The position numbers were made by a program, and so were the translations under genes. From the NCBI GenBank assembly GCA_003313425.1, contig NHZP01000010.1:992001-1056000 (forward strand): DNA of 64,000 nt, in the 5' to 3' direction. This document shows, one piece after another, positions 22,991 through 34,006 of the stretch (position 1 is the first letter of the stretch; the number at the start of each line of letters is the position of its first letter). The notes beneath the pieces were generated by a model, which had not been told where the DNA came from, searched no databases, and worked only from the letters and a program-made list of their open reading frames with translations. Origin of the DNA: Pseudopyrenochaeta lycopersici (Eukaryota; Ascomycota; Dothideomycetes; Pleosporales; Pseudopyrenochaetaceae).

Positions 22991-24278
22991 CTAAACACCA
23001 ACCTGCTGCGCAAATCCGATTCGAGGTGTCGATCCGGCTTCGTGAATAATGTACTTGCTCTTCAGGAAAATGTCGCCGAAGATGCTAAAGCCAATACCGT
23101 CGTCGGTCTGGATACCTCCAAAGCACGTCGATGAGCCGGTGGAAATGGGTGCATAATTTACATGCTTTCCCGGAACAGTCTGTTTAACGCCACCAACCGT
23201 GATGGAGAAGTCGGGAAGTGTTGCGCTGCAGGGAAATACGTAGCCACCCTGTGTGCTGTCGTTCTTCGCGCCGCTGACCTTGGCGTAGTATGCTTTGACA
23301 ATGGCGGTGTCAGTGTAGATCAGCGTAGTGCCGGTGTCCAAGATGCCGGAGACGGTTGCCTTTGTGGTGGTAGTGCCGACACTGTAGGCGGAGGCGCTGA
23401 TGCCCCACCATCCTTGGCTATTATCTGCGTTGACATAGGTGATTGCGCCAGTGTACTTGCTCGAGTCAATGAATCCAAAGTCGTAGCTTCCCGCTGCATG
23501 ATATTTCAAATCCACAGCAAAAACGGGCTTGGCGAGCTGGCTTAGCACAGTGTCGAAGAATGTCGTCTGCTGCGTTGGCTTAACAGTATTCAGTGTGCTG
23601 AATGCAAGTCCAAGAAGGCCATCAGTGTCACGATCCTGGGTGAATGCCGCTGACACGGAGGTAGCAGCCTCGACAGCTTGGGACGTTGCAGTTACGCCAC
23701 CAACAACAACCTTGTCAGCATACACCTTGCCAGACGCACCGGAGCCGTCACCGTAAGAGATTTTCCAGGTATATCCTTTCTTCTCTTTTGTGGCATCGAC
23801 TTGGTAATACTCGTGGCCTGTCAATTGGGATGCAGCTTGAAGGGAGGAGAAGACCCATCTAAGATTTTATTAGATTGTCCTTTTGAGCCTACTTTTTCTT
23901 GTGAAAGTCTTTTACTTACAGATCAGAGCTTCCTGTATCAAAATCCAATTGCACAGTCTTGCTTCCGATAGTGACTGGGCTGAGATACAACGAGTCATAC
24001 TCGTCGCCGGGAACTGCAGGAGCAGAGCCATTCACAGCCTCGATTGAGAATACTTCTGCCGCGTTTGCCCTGTTCTCCGCAGCAGCCAGAAGGCTTTGGG
24101 GAACATGCTTTCCGTACTTTCGCAGAGCTTTGATTTTCTGCTCCGGACCGTTCTTGAGGTACGTCGTACGCTCAACTTGTTGGACTGAGAAGGCCCCCCT
24201 CTTATTGAGTTGAACGGGAGTAGAGAGGGCGGTGCTAGTCAGGGCGAGGACCGCCGTCAATTGGGTGAATGATGGCAT
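22991..24278 (-). CDS. Secreted pepsin-like aspartic protease (family A1)
   Basis: Two exons: 24278-23920 and 23858-22991, intron 61 nt; the product is 408 aa. A signal peptide (about residues 1-20, [13 protein letters not shown]) is followed by a propeptide containing a Lys-Arg pair at 26-27 and the [16 protein letters not shown] segment. The mature bilobal enzyme has first catalytic motif [11 protein letters not shown] (D114, spanning the intron), flap SYGDGS (Y155) and second catalytic motif [10 protein letters not shown] (D294). A Cys pair in the C-terminal lobe (FPCSATL and STCFGG) fits the penicillopepsin/endothiapepsin group. It should be an acid-active extracellular endopeptidase used in nutrition or host tissue breakdown. 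No GPI-anchor tail is visible. Confidence 0.94.
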
Positions 24279-26037
24279 GTTGGCGGTTGAAAGAGCAACT
24301 TGTGGGCCAGAGAAATAGAAGCAAGAGAAAGGAAAGACCAGCGAATGGGAAGCAAGCAGGAGAAGCTTGTGAGGAGACACAAGAAAGCGGACATCGCCTT
24401 GGCTTTATACCAAGCCTTGAGACCAGCACGACATCATTGCTTGTGTGCGTGACTGCAACATGCAATTACCCTGCCAGTGCCTCTGTTCACTGTATTCAGG
24501 CGCAGAAACTTGGAGTAAATGTGGGGCTCGATCGTCGCTGTAATCTAAGTCACCGACCACTCAATGCTTGAGTCCTATCTTGGCAGGTACCTGTGTTCAT
24601 GAGTTAAGTCGATCCGTGTTTCAAACGATACCTTCTGCTTTGAGGCTTGGCTCCGGCTTTTGGGCGCTCTTCAAGCAGGGACATTGCAGGCTTTTACAAG
24701 GGTGCCAGCCATGAAAGACGGCGTTGCGAAAGACAAAGCTTATCTTGCGCGATCTTTAGTAGGGGAGTGACTGTCACGCGTCTGGGGTAGAGCATTGGTT
24801 ACAGGGCTGATTACAAGCTGTGGCGATAACACAACTAGAGTGCTCGGGGCTGGCCGAAGTTCTTGTCCTTTGTTGTTTCTAAGCGTATAACTACATTAGG
24901 ATATTACACCATACCAAGCGTTTAATTGGAGATATCCGAGATGACAGGAGGCATAGTAGGGCTGTCGAATCCGCTAAGTGCTGGGTTGCGTGTCGCAGCT
25001 GATAGCCTATGCCAACCAGTCAAGCTTCAAAGACTAAGGGGTCAAGCCTCGGTCCTTCGACCTTGGCAATGTTAAGCTTCTGAATCTGAGCAGTCAGAAG
25101 TGTTAATGACAAGGATCAAATAAAGTCGCGTGTTTTGCGAACAACAAGATAAGGAGCACGTCCTCTGTATCATCCACCAACCTCGAGCCCCGTGGCTTAC
25201 ACACGTATGTTGTGTCTTCGCCTTGTCACCGCAACTTGGAGAATCGGCATATAGACGGACTGTGTATTCGTGAAAAGAGTTTCTAAGTGGCGACATGCGG
25301 AGCACACAACTGCCGGGGGTAGCCAAATGATCCACTTGGGTGCAACGGCTCCGGTTCATGCAAGCTCAACTGCTGATTGACCACTCTTGCTAGTCGGTCA
25401 CGCACAATATATTAACTCCCACGCTGTAGAAGATCGCGCTGTATGTAGCGGCAAGTGTATCGTAGCCTGCGTCCAGTTCAGGGAGGTGACAGCGATAAGG
25501 CGGATGCAAAGAGATGGATCGAAGGTCGTAGGTTGGAAGAGCAGCCGAGACTAGGGGATCCTCCCGTTTGCTAGTCGAATCAATAGCCCGGCCTGCCAAT
25601 CATGTCGACAGGATGCATATTACAAAGAAGTCACGATTTGGTACGTTAGCCAGACAGATTTGTCGCCTGCCTAATCAGTACGTTCGAACCTACCCTTTGA
25701 GGAGATGGTGTTGCAACAACCCAAAGCCCCCTTTCCCAAGCGCCGGGGAAAAGTGGACATCAAGCAACGTCTCGGCGGCTTTGAAGAATGCTTAACACTA
25801 TGCACCTGGTTTAAGGCTTAATACCCAGAGCGCTTTCAAAGAGCGACTTCACCAGCAGCGTACACTAGCTCATCTTGGTGGAGGGTGTCAAGCATCATGT
25901 TAAGCCTCTTGAGGAAGCTTGTTGGGCATGGACATGCTATTCCCTGACATTGTTCACAGTATGGAGTAAAGCTAGGTCTTGTTACATTCACCACACGCCG
26001 CAGATACTGAATGACGAGCACATGGAAGCTCTTGACG
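24279..26037. other. Intergenic between protease and DBP6
   Basis: 1.76 kb: promoter side of the protease and the 3' flank of DBP6. Small frames such as 25072-25359 (minus) have no recognisable content. Nothing further supported. Confidence 0.45.
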
Positions 26038-28224
26038 CTATTCCGCCTCGGCGTTGCCCATGACGGCATTCTCTAACTCCTTTAACGCAGCCCGATAAGC
26101 GGCCTTCTTACCATCTGCAGTAACCGTACTCTCCTTCCACTCCATACGCTTGACTCTCTTATTCCCACGCTTTATACTCTCGCCCTTCGCTACCTGTTTC
26201 AAGAACCAGGCGGCCTCGGTTCTTGTAAACAGTGTCCAAGCTTCTCCTGCTTTTCCGGCGCGAGCTGTTCTACCAACGCGATGCACGTAGCTGGTAATGC
26301 TCGTAGGCATGTCGTAGTTGATAACATGCGTAATACTCGGTATATCGAGGCCTCGAGATGCCGCATCGGACGCAATCAGTATTTTCGTTGCTCCGGTATT
26401 GAATGATTTGAGTAGTTTGCGGGAGGCGTCTGCTGTTAAGGCGCGGGTCATGGTTCTGAGGTAGGGTTTGAAGGCCGGAGAGAGAATGGCGAGGAGATGC
26501 GAGAGACGGAATGCGCTTTCGGTGCTTTTTGTGAAGATTAGGACGCGGCTTCTTTGAGAAGATATCGATGCAGTTTGCTCGTCATCAGAGCTGTCTTCGG
26601 ACGATGAACTTGAATCTGAGGAGTCTGAAGAGTCTGAGTCGTCTTTTTTGGTAGCAACCTCAGAACCAGGGAAGACGTGATTGAGCAAAGCATGTAACAA
26701 GTGTAGTGGCTTATTTGAACCATCGCCAACATGTACAGCAAATTCTTTCAGTGTTGATGGCAGCTCAAAGTTATTCTCTTCATTGTCGAGTGGCTGCAAA
26801 TCTGCTGCCTCGTCCTGAACGACGACAAGCTTTGGCCGTTTTAATTTCAATGTGCCAAGTTTTGTAAGATCTTTCTCCATAGTTGCGCTAAGCACGACTT
26901 TGGTGAGTTGGCGCCTCGCAGGTAATGCAATAGACCAGATAGAATTGGCATCGCGCTCACGCTTTCTAATACGTTCTTGCGCGGTCATAAAGTCGACAGG
27001 TGTCTCACCGTGAAGGGCATCCATCAATACGGTCGCCCAGCCCTGGAAGTTCTGGTTTAGTAGCTGGTCTGCTTCATCAATTACAAGCCAGCGAACAGCG
27101 CTTAGAAGGAAGCCTGTTGTATTTTCGATATGTTCCACAAGTCGTCCGGGCGTGCAGATGAGAATGTCTACGCCAGATTCGTAGCGAGGAACATGATCGA
27201 GCGGCATGGTCTTCAGGTCATGTAAAATACCTCCATTTTCAACGAAGCCTGCTTGAAACTGTTGCGCTGCCCTTTGTTGCAGCTCCTTTGCACGCTTTGG
27301 GTCGTATTGTGCCCTCAACTTAACCAGCTGCTTCTGTTCGGTTGTAAACGCAACATTGCCCAATGCTGTCCCCACCTTTATCTTCGTACCAGCGCAGAGC
27401 TCCTCAGCAACCTGTAGTGCCTGATTTACGAGCTGCCGACTTGGCACCACAATAATGGCGGACAACACAGGCACGGCACGATCCTTTAGGGCCTCGATGA
27501 TGGGAAGTAGGTAGGCCAATGTCTTGCCGGAGCCAGTTTTAGCGGAGACACAGATATCACCCAAGTGCTGCTCGAAGCCCGGGTGTAGCATAGGGAGTAA
27601 AGCCGTCTGAACAGCCAGCGCATCCTGGAAGCCCTGCTTCTCTAGCCTTTTTGTATAAAATGGGTCAACTCCGAGCTCGGCGAAAGGAAGTGTCTTCGAG
27701 GCTTCGACAGTAACTGGCTGTGCGAGCCACGTAGGCAGGGTCGAGAATGTAGGCTCAAAAGCAGCCTCAGGGACAGGCGCCGGCTGGGGCATGGGCTGTA
27801 GATCATGAAGCTCCTCCGCAGGCTGCTCATCTTGTCCATTCAAAGGGTCTCCGTCCTCGCGCTGGCTCCTTGCCTCAGCCAATTTCGACGCCTTTTCAAA
27901 CTTGGAGAAAATGGTCTTGTGCTTCTTCGAGTTCTCTTCGTCCTGTTCGATGGCCTCAGATTCCAGCTTCCTCTTCTTAGGCTTCTTTGCAGATTTTGGA
28001 GTTTCTACAGGCGCTTCTTCTGCCACAGGGGCAGAACTTGAGGTATGTTGCTCTGCTGCTGGTGACACTTTCCTCTTTTTTGACTTTTTGGCTGGGCTCG
28101 AGTCTGTCGCTGCATCCGTAGAGCCAGGGGTCTTTGCGACCGCATCAAGGGCAGGAGCTGCTGGCGACGATTGCTTTATCGCTGGCTTGGGCGGTGCCCA
28201 TCGCTTGAATAGTGGCGCTGGCAT
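26038..28224 (-). CDS. DBP6: DEAD-box ATP-dependent RNA helicase Dbp6 (DDX51)
   Basis: Single exon, 728 aa. Dbp6 acts in the nucleolus in early 60S ribosomal subunit assembly. The N-terminal 170 residues are Lys- and Ser/Ala-rich (KKSKKRK, KKPKKRK), probably nuclear/nucleolar localisation. Helicase motifs in order: AKTGSGKT (I, 228-235), PSRQL (Ia), TPGRL (Ib), DEAD (II, 383-386), SAT (III, 446-448), FTKST (IV), [11 protein letters not shown] (V) and [10 protein letters not shown] (VI, from 648). A long insert between motifs Ia and Ib and an acidic Ser-Asp run (about 528-549) between the two RecA lobes fit the Dbp6 subfamily. The open frame continues 26 codons upstream but without ATG, so I take MPAPLFKRW at 28224 as the start. 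Confidence 0.9.
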   Translation of the reverse strand: MPAPLFKRWAPPKPAIKQSSPAAPALDAVAKTPGSTDAATDSSPAKKSKKRKVSPAAEQHTSSSAPVAEEAPVETPKSAKKPKKRKLESEAIEQDEENSKKHKTIFSKFEKASKLAEARSQREDGDPLNGQDEQPAEELHDLQPMPQPAPVPEAAFEPTFSTLPTWLAQPVTVEASKTLPFAELGVDPFYTKRLEKQGFQDALAVQTALLPMLHPGFEQHLGDICVSAKTGSGKTLAYLLPIIEALKDRAVPVLSAIIVVPSRQLVNQALQVAEELCAGTKIKVGTALGNVAFTTEQKQLVKLRAQYDPKRAKELQQRAAQQFQAGFVENGGILHDLKTMPLDHVPRYESGVDILICTPGRLVEHIENTTGFLLSAVRWLVIDEADQLLNQNFQGWATVLMDALHGETPVDFMTAQERIRKRERDANSIWSIALPARRQLTKVVLSATMEKDLTKLGTLKLKRPKLVVVQDEAADLQPLDNEENNFELPSTLKEFAVHVGDGSNKPLHLLHALLNHVFPGSEVATKKDDSDSSDSSDSSSSSEDSSDDEQTASISSQRSRVLIFTKSTESAFRLSHLLAILSPAFKPYLRTMTRALTADASRKLLKSFNTGATKILIASDAASRGLDIPSITHVINYDMPTSITSYVHRVGRTARAGKAGEAWTLFTRTEAAWFLKQVAKGESIKRGNKRVKRMEWKESTVTADGKKAAYRAALKELENAVMGNAEAE

Positions 28225-28574
28225 ACGGCTTGATGGGTGGTTTCGCGCGGAGCTCGCAACTTCTGCGCAATACACTGTCAGTAAACACGTAGCAAGATCC
28301 AAAAGCTTTCAGTCTGTATCGCAGGCTGTAGATCAGACATACCGTGACACAAAGCTGTGGTTGGAATATGTGCCAGAAGGAAACCCAAGACCCGCAAAAA
28401 TTTGGTCGGCGCTTCGAGTTCCAAACGCCGATCGTTGACATGACGCGGTAGCACATGGATTCGCGATTACCATGTAGCAACGCCTAAGTACAAAAACGCT
28501 CCAATGCGCCGTTGAGCTGCCATGCCGTCGATAAATGGTCGCAATAGAGGAGTCAGTCCTCACGCACCGCCCAA
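28225..28574. promoter_or_regulatory. Shared divergent promoter of DBP6 and GPI3
   Basis: 350 bp separate the two inferred start codons, which point away from each other. It must hold both promoters. I see no clear TATA box. Confidence 0.5.
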
Positions 28575-30321
28575 ATGCCTTACAATATTGCGTATGCCCC
28601 CGCAACCCTCGCCGCAATCTGTTCAGTGAAGCTCACAGTGCGCAGTATGGTCAGCGACAACTTCTACCCTCAGCCCGGTATGAACAATGCTTGATAGTCA
28701 GAGATGGTGTCTTATAGAATGTAGGAGGAGTGGAAAGTCACATGTACCAGCTGTCTAGTGTAAGAACACTACTCAACCCCAGTCACTCCATCAATTCGAG
28801 CTAATAAGTCCAGAAACTCATCGATCGTGGACACAAGGTCATCGTTATTACACACGCCTACGCCGGTCGAACAGGTGTGCGATACCTGACCAATGGCCTC
28901 AAAGTCTACTACGTCCCGTTTCTCGTCATCTATCGTGAGACAAGCTTTCCCACCGTCTTCTCCTTCTTCCCAATTTTCCGCAATATTGTTATTCGCGAGC
29001 GAATCGAGATTGTGCACGGCCACGCGAGCCTTAGCACTCTGTGCAATGAGGCTATTTTGCATGCTCGAACAATGGGTCTGAGGACTGTCGTCACCGACCA
29101 CAGTCTTTTCGGCTTCGCAGACGCTGGCAGCATACTCACGAACAAACTCCTCAAGTTTACACTGAGCGATGTGGACCATGTCATCTGTGTGAGCCATACT
29201 TGGTACGCCACCCATTGAATCCTCTTTCTGCAATTCTGATACGTCGTAGCAAGGAAAACACAGTCCTGAGGGCGTCGCTGGACCCATTAATGGTTTCTGT
29301 TATCCCAAATGCGGTCGTTGCCGAGAACTTTCGCCCTCTTACTCCTGTTTCTACCGATGCGAAGAACGATGAAGTTATGAGTGTTCCGCAACCTATGGGC
29401 CCAGACGATATCATTACCGTTATCGTCATTCAGCGACTCTATTATAACAAAGGCACCGACCTCCTTGTGGCTGCCATTCCCCATATTCTCGCTGCACATC
29501 CGAACGTACGCTTCATCATAGCTGGCAGTGGCCCAAAAGCTATCGACCTCGAGCAAATGATCGAACGAAATGTTCTACAAGAGAGGGTTCTTATGATGGG
29601 GCCTATTCGCCACGAAGAAGTTCGGGATGTTATGGTACAGGGTCATATATACCTTTGTCCATCACTCACCGAAGCTTTTGGCACTGTCATTGTAGAAGCC
29701 GCATCTTGCGGCTTGTACGTTGTGGCTACGCGGGTTGGTGGCATTCCCGAGGTGCTTCCCGCCCATATGACTGAGTTCGCTGCGCCGGAGGAAGACGAAA
29801 TCGTCGCAGCTACTGGGCGAGCTATCGCAAAGTTGCGAGCGGGCAAGGTCAGGTCTGATCTATTCCACAATCAGGTCAAGTTAATGTATTCATGGACGGA
29901 TGTCGCACAGCGGACAGAGAGAGTATACGATGGTATTAGCGGCGTCATGAGTCCCAACGACTTCTATGAAGGAGCTGGAGCCGCTGGAGCCTGGAGTGCC
30001 ACGCGAGGTCGTGCCGGGGTCCAAAGCTTTGCGCTCATTGAGAGACTGAAGAGGTATTATGGCTGCGGTATCTGGGCCGGCAAGCTTTTCTGCCTCTGCG
30101 TCATTGTCGACTACCTTCTCTACCTCGTCCTAGAAGTTTTTGCACCAAGGTCCAGGATTGACCTATGCAAGGACTGGCCAAAAAAAGTCTTCGAAGAGAG
30201 GCAGAAAGCGAGGGAAAATACCGAAGACTGTGTCATCAAAACGAAGAACGATAGCGTCATACTCAGAAAGAGAAGCTCCCGACCCCGGAGAGACAGAGAG
30301 CAAGACTTAGATGAGAGCTGA
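28575..30321 (+). CDS. GPI3: GPI-GlcNAc transferase catalytic subunit Gpi3/PIG-A
   Basis: Five exons: 28575-28591, 28646-28677, 28725-28759, 28814-29202 and 29250-30321; introns are 47-54 nt; the product is 514 aa. It adds GlcNAc from UDP-GlcNAc to phosphatidylinositol at the cytosolic face of the ER, the first step of GPI-anchor synthesis. Three very short first exons (17, 32 and 35 nt) assemble the family N-terminus [20 protein letters not shown]. Then come [13 protein letters not shown] and [15 protein letters not shown], the GT4 core with [18 protein letters not shown], and the ExxxxxxxE site in [19 protein letters not shown]-terminal TM helix is [18 protein letters not shown] (about 430-450). 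The start relies on the micro-exons; it could differ slightly. Confidence 0.95.
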
Positions 30322-30567
30322 GGACGCAGAGACACAAAGAAGCATACACAATGGAAGGAATTTAACTCTGAAGAGTTTATAGAATTTCAATATTACGATT
30401 ACTGCTGCCCATTTCTGGCAGAGCAGATATCGTGGAGAAGGTAATACTATCTACGAGGCTATTAAACCTGCTGAGAGAAAACGCCGACCAAATACTCCTG
30501 GGAACGCCGGAAAATGCTCTGTACAAGGCGACAACACTCGACAACCACACAAAATGCAACTAGTTGC

Positions 30568-31354
30568 TCATGCGTAGAACCAGTATTGAGCGCTGTACTC
30601 GACCGTAAAACCGCTCGCAAGCCCTTCGCATGTCTTCGGTGCAACACCTCCAGCAGTGTGGATGCGGTAGACTTCCTTGTAATCGCCTTCTACTGCATTG
30701 AGTTTGATCCATGGGACACTTCCGAGTCCGTTGGAGCCTCTGCTCGCATCCTTGGGCGCGGCGCTCTTCACGGCATCAAGAGTCGCCTGCACATATCCAT
30801 AGTTCACAGCCGGAGTCTGCAACTTGAACAATGGGATCTTCTTCTCGGTGAACTCATGATGACCGCTCAATCTCTTCTGTGCTTCTGGGGCGGTGGGGAT
30901 TGCATAGTTCAAGGACAGGCGAGTGACATCAGCAAGGACTTGGACGTTGAGCCGTGCAGCGTCGCAGGTTGCATTGAAGAGAGCAGCAACGGCACCGGCG
31001 GCAACTGGAATGTCTGTGGCAGTGGAGGAAGCGCAAGTGTAGTTTTGTGTGCCGCGCCCGATGGCGATATGGCGGAGTGTGTAGCCGTCGCCTACTGCTG
31101 CGAGTGGAGTTGGTGCTGGTGTATGCATTAGCACAAACATGTACAAATAAGAGTAGGGAGAACTTACCAACTGGAAGCTTGACATTCGACAAATCACATA
31201 GCCCATTGGTCTTCTTCAGCTGCTCGTATACAACAGCAGGCAGGTCTTGCCTTGGGATGAGGTTTGCTATCGAGTCGACGGCGTTTGTAGGGGCGGCGAA
31301 GAGGGTGGCGGGCGCAAGGGCCAAGACCAGAGAGATTGTGTTTGTGAAGATCAT
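30568..31354 (-). CDS. Secreted DUF3455 family protein
   Basis: Two exons: 31354-31168 and 31115-30568, intron 52 nt (GTAAGT, GCTAATG branch-like site, ACCAG acceptor); the product is 244 aa. A signal peptide of about 20 residues (ISLVLALAPATLFAAP) precedes the domain. Features: KLPVAPTPLAAVGDGYTLRH across the junction, IAIGRGTQNYTC, NATCDAAR, and C-terminal WIKLNAVEGDYKEVYRIHTA. The family is common in secreted fungal proteins and is often mislabelled malate dehydrogenase in databases, though it lacks a nucleotide-binding fold. The biological role is unknown. It ends 250 bp from the convergent GPI3 gene. Confidence 0.85.
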
Positions 31355-34006
31355 TGTCGTTGATATGGGTGTGGTGATGTTGTGTGATGGTGAGATGAGG
31401 TAGTGGTGTCGATCAACGTCGAGTTGAAGGTGTGGTTATATGTTGCTCGTGTGGCTATTGGATCTTTTCTCTCGAAATAGCCCAGGTGGTATGTCGGATG
31501 AGAATAGCTCGGGATGTTTTAGATCCGTATGTAAGAAAAGACAGACCCGAAATGAGCAAGAGCAAAGTTATTCAAGGAAACCCAAAACCAAACTTTCTGT
31601 CAAAGAAAAGAGAACCCAAAAAGAAATGGATACAGGAGAACGAGTTCGAGTTTCAGTTGCTTGGTGGTGGAGTGAACCTTCCACCAGGCCGGACGCCCAT
31701 ACTTCCTATATACAATCCGCACAGCGCAGTTACTCCAGCGCGTAGACGTTCATAGCGATCGCCGTTGACGCCTGTCCCACTCGCCAACCACGGCTCCACG
31801 GCAAAGAAGGCCCCAAATATAGCCAATACGCCCTTGATTGGCTAGAGGTGGTCAGACCAGTACCCGTGCTTCGTGGTTCGCTCATCTACCGAGTCGCCCA
31901 TCAGCCGCCAGTCAGGATAGGGCAAGGTGGCCGTAGCCGAGGCCCACCAGGGCGTTTGGAGCCGTCATGGGTTGTGTCTATTTCGAGGCAATTTGGTGCC
32001 ATTTTTGCTGAGATAGGAAGCGAAGGTTAAGTGGGTTAAGGTGCTGATGGCTGGGGGAAAGGGTTTGGCGAGGCTCAGGGAGCCAGCGAGCTTTCTTACC
32101 GTGAGGCTGGTGAGATTTGTTATGCATCTAAAGCAGAATACTGATGACGAAGGATGGCTCTGGAGGGTAAGACTCACACCGCAAGACACATGACAAAGGC
32201 ACTTGCATTTCATCGTCCTCATCAAATCGAGAATAGAAATAGAGTTTGCCATCCGAACACACAAGGAACCAAGACTAGCAACCGCCCTTGACTTCTTTGC
32301 TCTTCCTTCCTTCCCAGTTTTTCCCACCCACCGTTCCCCGCCATCCCGCAGAGCCGCCCGTCCTACTTGCCAACCACCTGTCCAAGAAGCGGCCCACCCA
32401 GCAAGACGCAGATTCAGTGTTTCCCCAGACTAGTCTCGATAGGGAAGGTTGTGCTCCCAGAAAAGCAGATTAATCTATCTTAATATAGTCTGTGGCGGTC
32501 GAGAAATGACAGCTAATATGGCTCCTTCAAGGTCCGACATGGGCATAGCCAATCAGCGCAGCCTGATCCGCTTTTGACACCTGGACACCTCGAAGCGCTG
32601 GCGTTGCGCTATTGGGCGGCCGCAGGACGGGTCGATGGGCCCACAGGTCGGAATGTCGTGCAGGACAGGAAACAAGTTTGGTAGTGGGGTGTACAATCTG
32701 GGCAGGAGGAATTGGTTGGCTGAGAGCGCTCGAAAACGGGACATGTGTGGCGCTTGGAACGTCGAGATTGTTCGACTATTCGCAAGGATCCATACATAAC
32801 CGTCCACGCAACCATCCTGTCTCGTCGCCTGTACACTTTTCACGCTTTTTTTCTTGGTAGAACAGAGTTTCCTCGGAGAAGGGAACAAATGGATTTTCTA
32901 CCAGCTCTATTCGTTCTTTCTTCTCCACACCAACGGATACGTGTCCGGCTTCTCACCTGCCACATGTGAGTGAGGAACGATACTAAGATCCAGTCGCCCA
33001 TCCTTTCAGCACCGCTTGTACAGATACGAACATGCAGTATGCAAGCCAATTGCCGGGTCACCTTGAATCTCGATACGCCCGCGATATCCAGACAAGAAAT
33101 AAAACGCAAGGATAAGAAATGCGGACTGGTTTCTTGGTGCGGAGCTGGAACTCAAAGACTCGCCTTCTCTCATCTCTGATCGAATTTACCCTTGACCTAT
33201 GGGATTGCCATCGAGGGCACCTCTCCGACCTAACTGCAGTGCTCTCCTGACCAATAGAGTTTTAGATCTTGCTTGCCCTGACTTCCAGGCTGTTCATCTA
33301 CCGCCCTCGTCCACACCTGCCCAGGCAGCCGTATTTACAACCACCGGTATGATAGGTATCTAGTGCAAGCTGCAGTCTTCACGTACATACAGTCTCACAC
33401 CGTCTCAACGTAGTTGTATGCCATGGTGCAAATCTGGTTGGCATGAGGTACTACGCGCCACAGCACTATATTTCCTTGGGATGGGTAACATCATAATTGG
33501 TGTCAGATGCTTCTTCTGAGAATGAGCATTGTATGCATGTAAGACCTTACTTTGGTATTTTCGATCAACGGAGTCGAACTTCTGGCGTTCTGCGTCTCCA
33601 ATTTAGCATCTGCGTGGATACTGAAGAAATGCTGTGGCTTCTGTAGCCCTTGCCATGACAAGATTTCCTTCGCGCCAGTTATATCTCGAAATGATCCTTC
33701 GTCTCCAGTAGTTGTAGCTTTGCATATTGCGTGCGGAAAAAGTTTGACAAGGATGGACATAGTAGGTATACAACAAAGTACGGTAATTGCCGTTATCACA
33801 GAAGCGTCCACAACACCACACCACGACGGTCATCGCACTCCGCATACGTAATCTTCAACAGACTCGTGACAACCATCGTGGCCACCAAGAATGAATCGAA
33901 GAAATAAGCGCCCATGACAATGCCGTTACATCCGTCTAGTGGTGGCGCATCCAATCCTCACCTTAGACGCCATAATAATACATAACCGCCGGACAATGCT
34001 TTCAAA
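31355..34006. other. Large intergenic region, 2.65 kb
   Basis: Upstream side of the DUF3455 gene and 3' flank of the CASP gene. Short frames on both strands (for example 31432-31755 plus and 33503-33811 minus) have no family resemblance and no convincing exon chains. No RNA gene or repeat recognised. Confidence 0.45.

Noticed and set aside
25679..25692. GTTCGAAC-like T-loop suggestive of a tRNA
   Set aside because: The flanking bases cannot form the five-pair T stem, and no acceptor or anticodon arms could be found on either strand.
30343..30567. GPI3 3' flank considered as a further exon
   Set aside because: The GPI3 frame ends cleanly at 30321 after a basic tail typical of fungal homologues.
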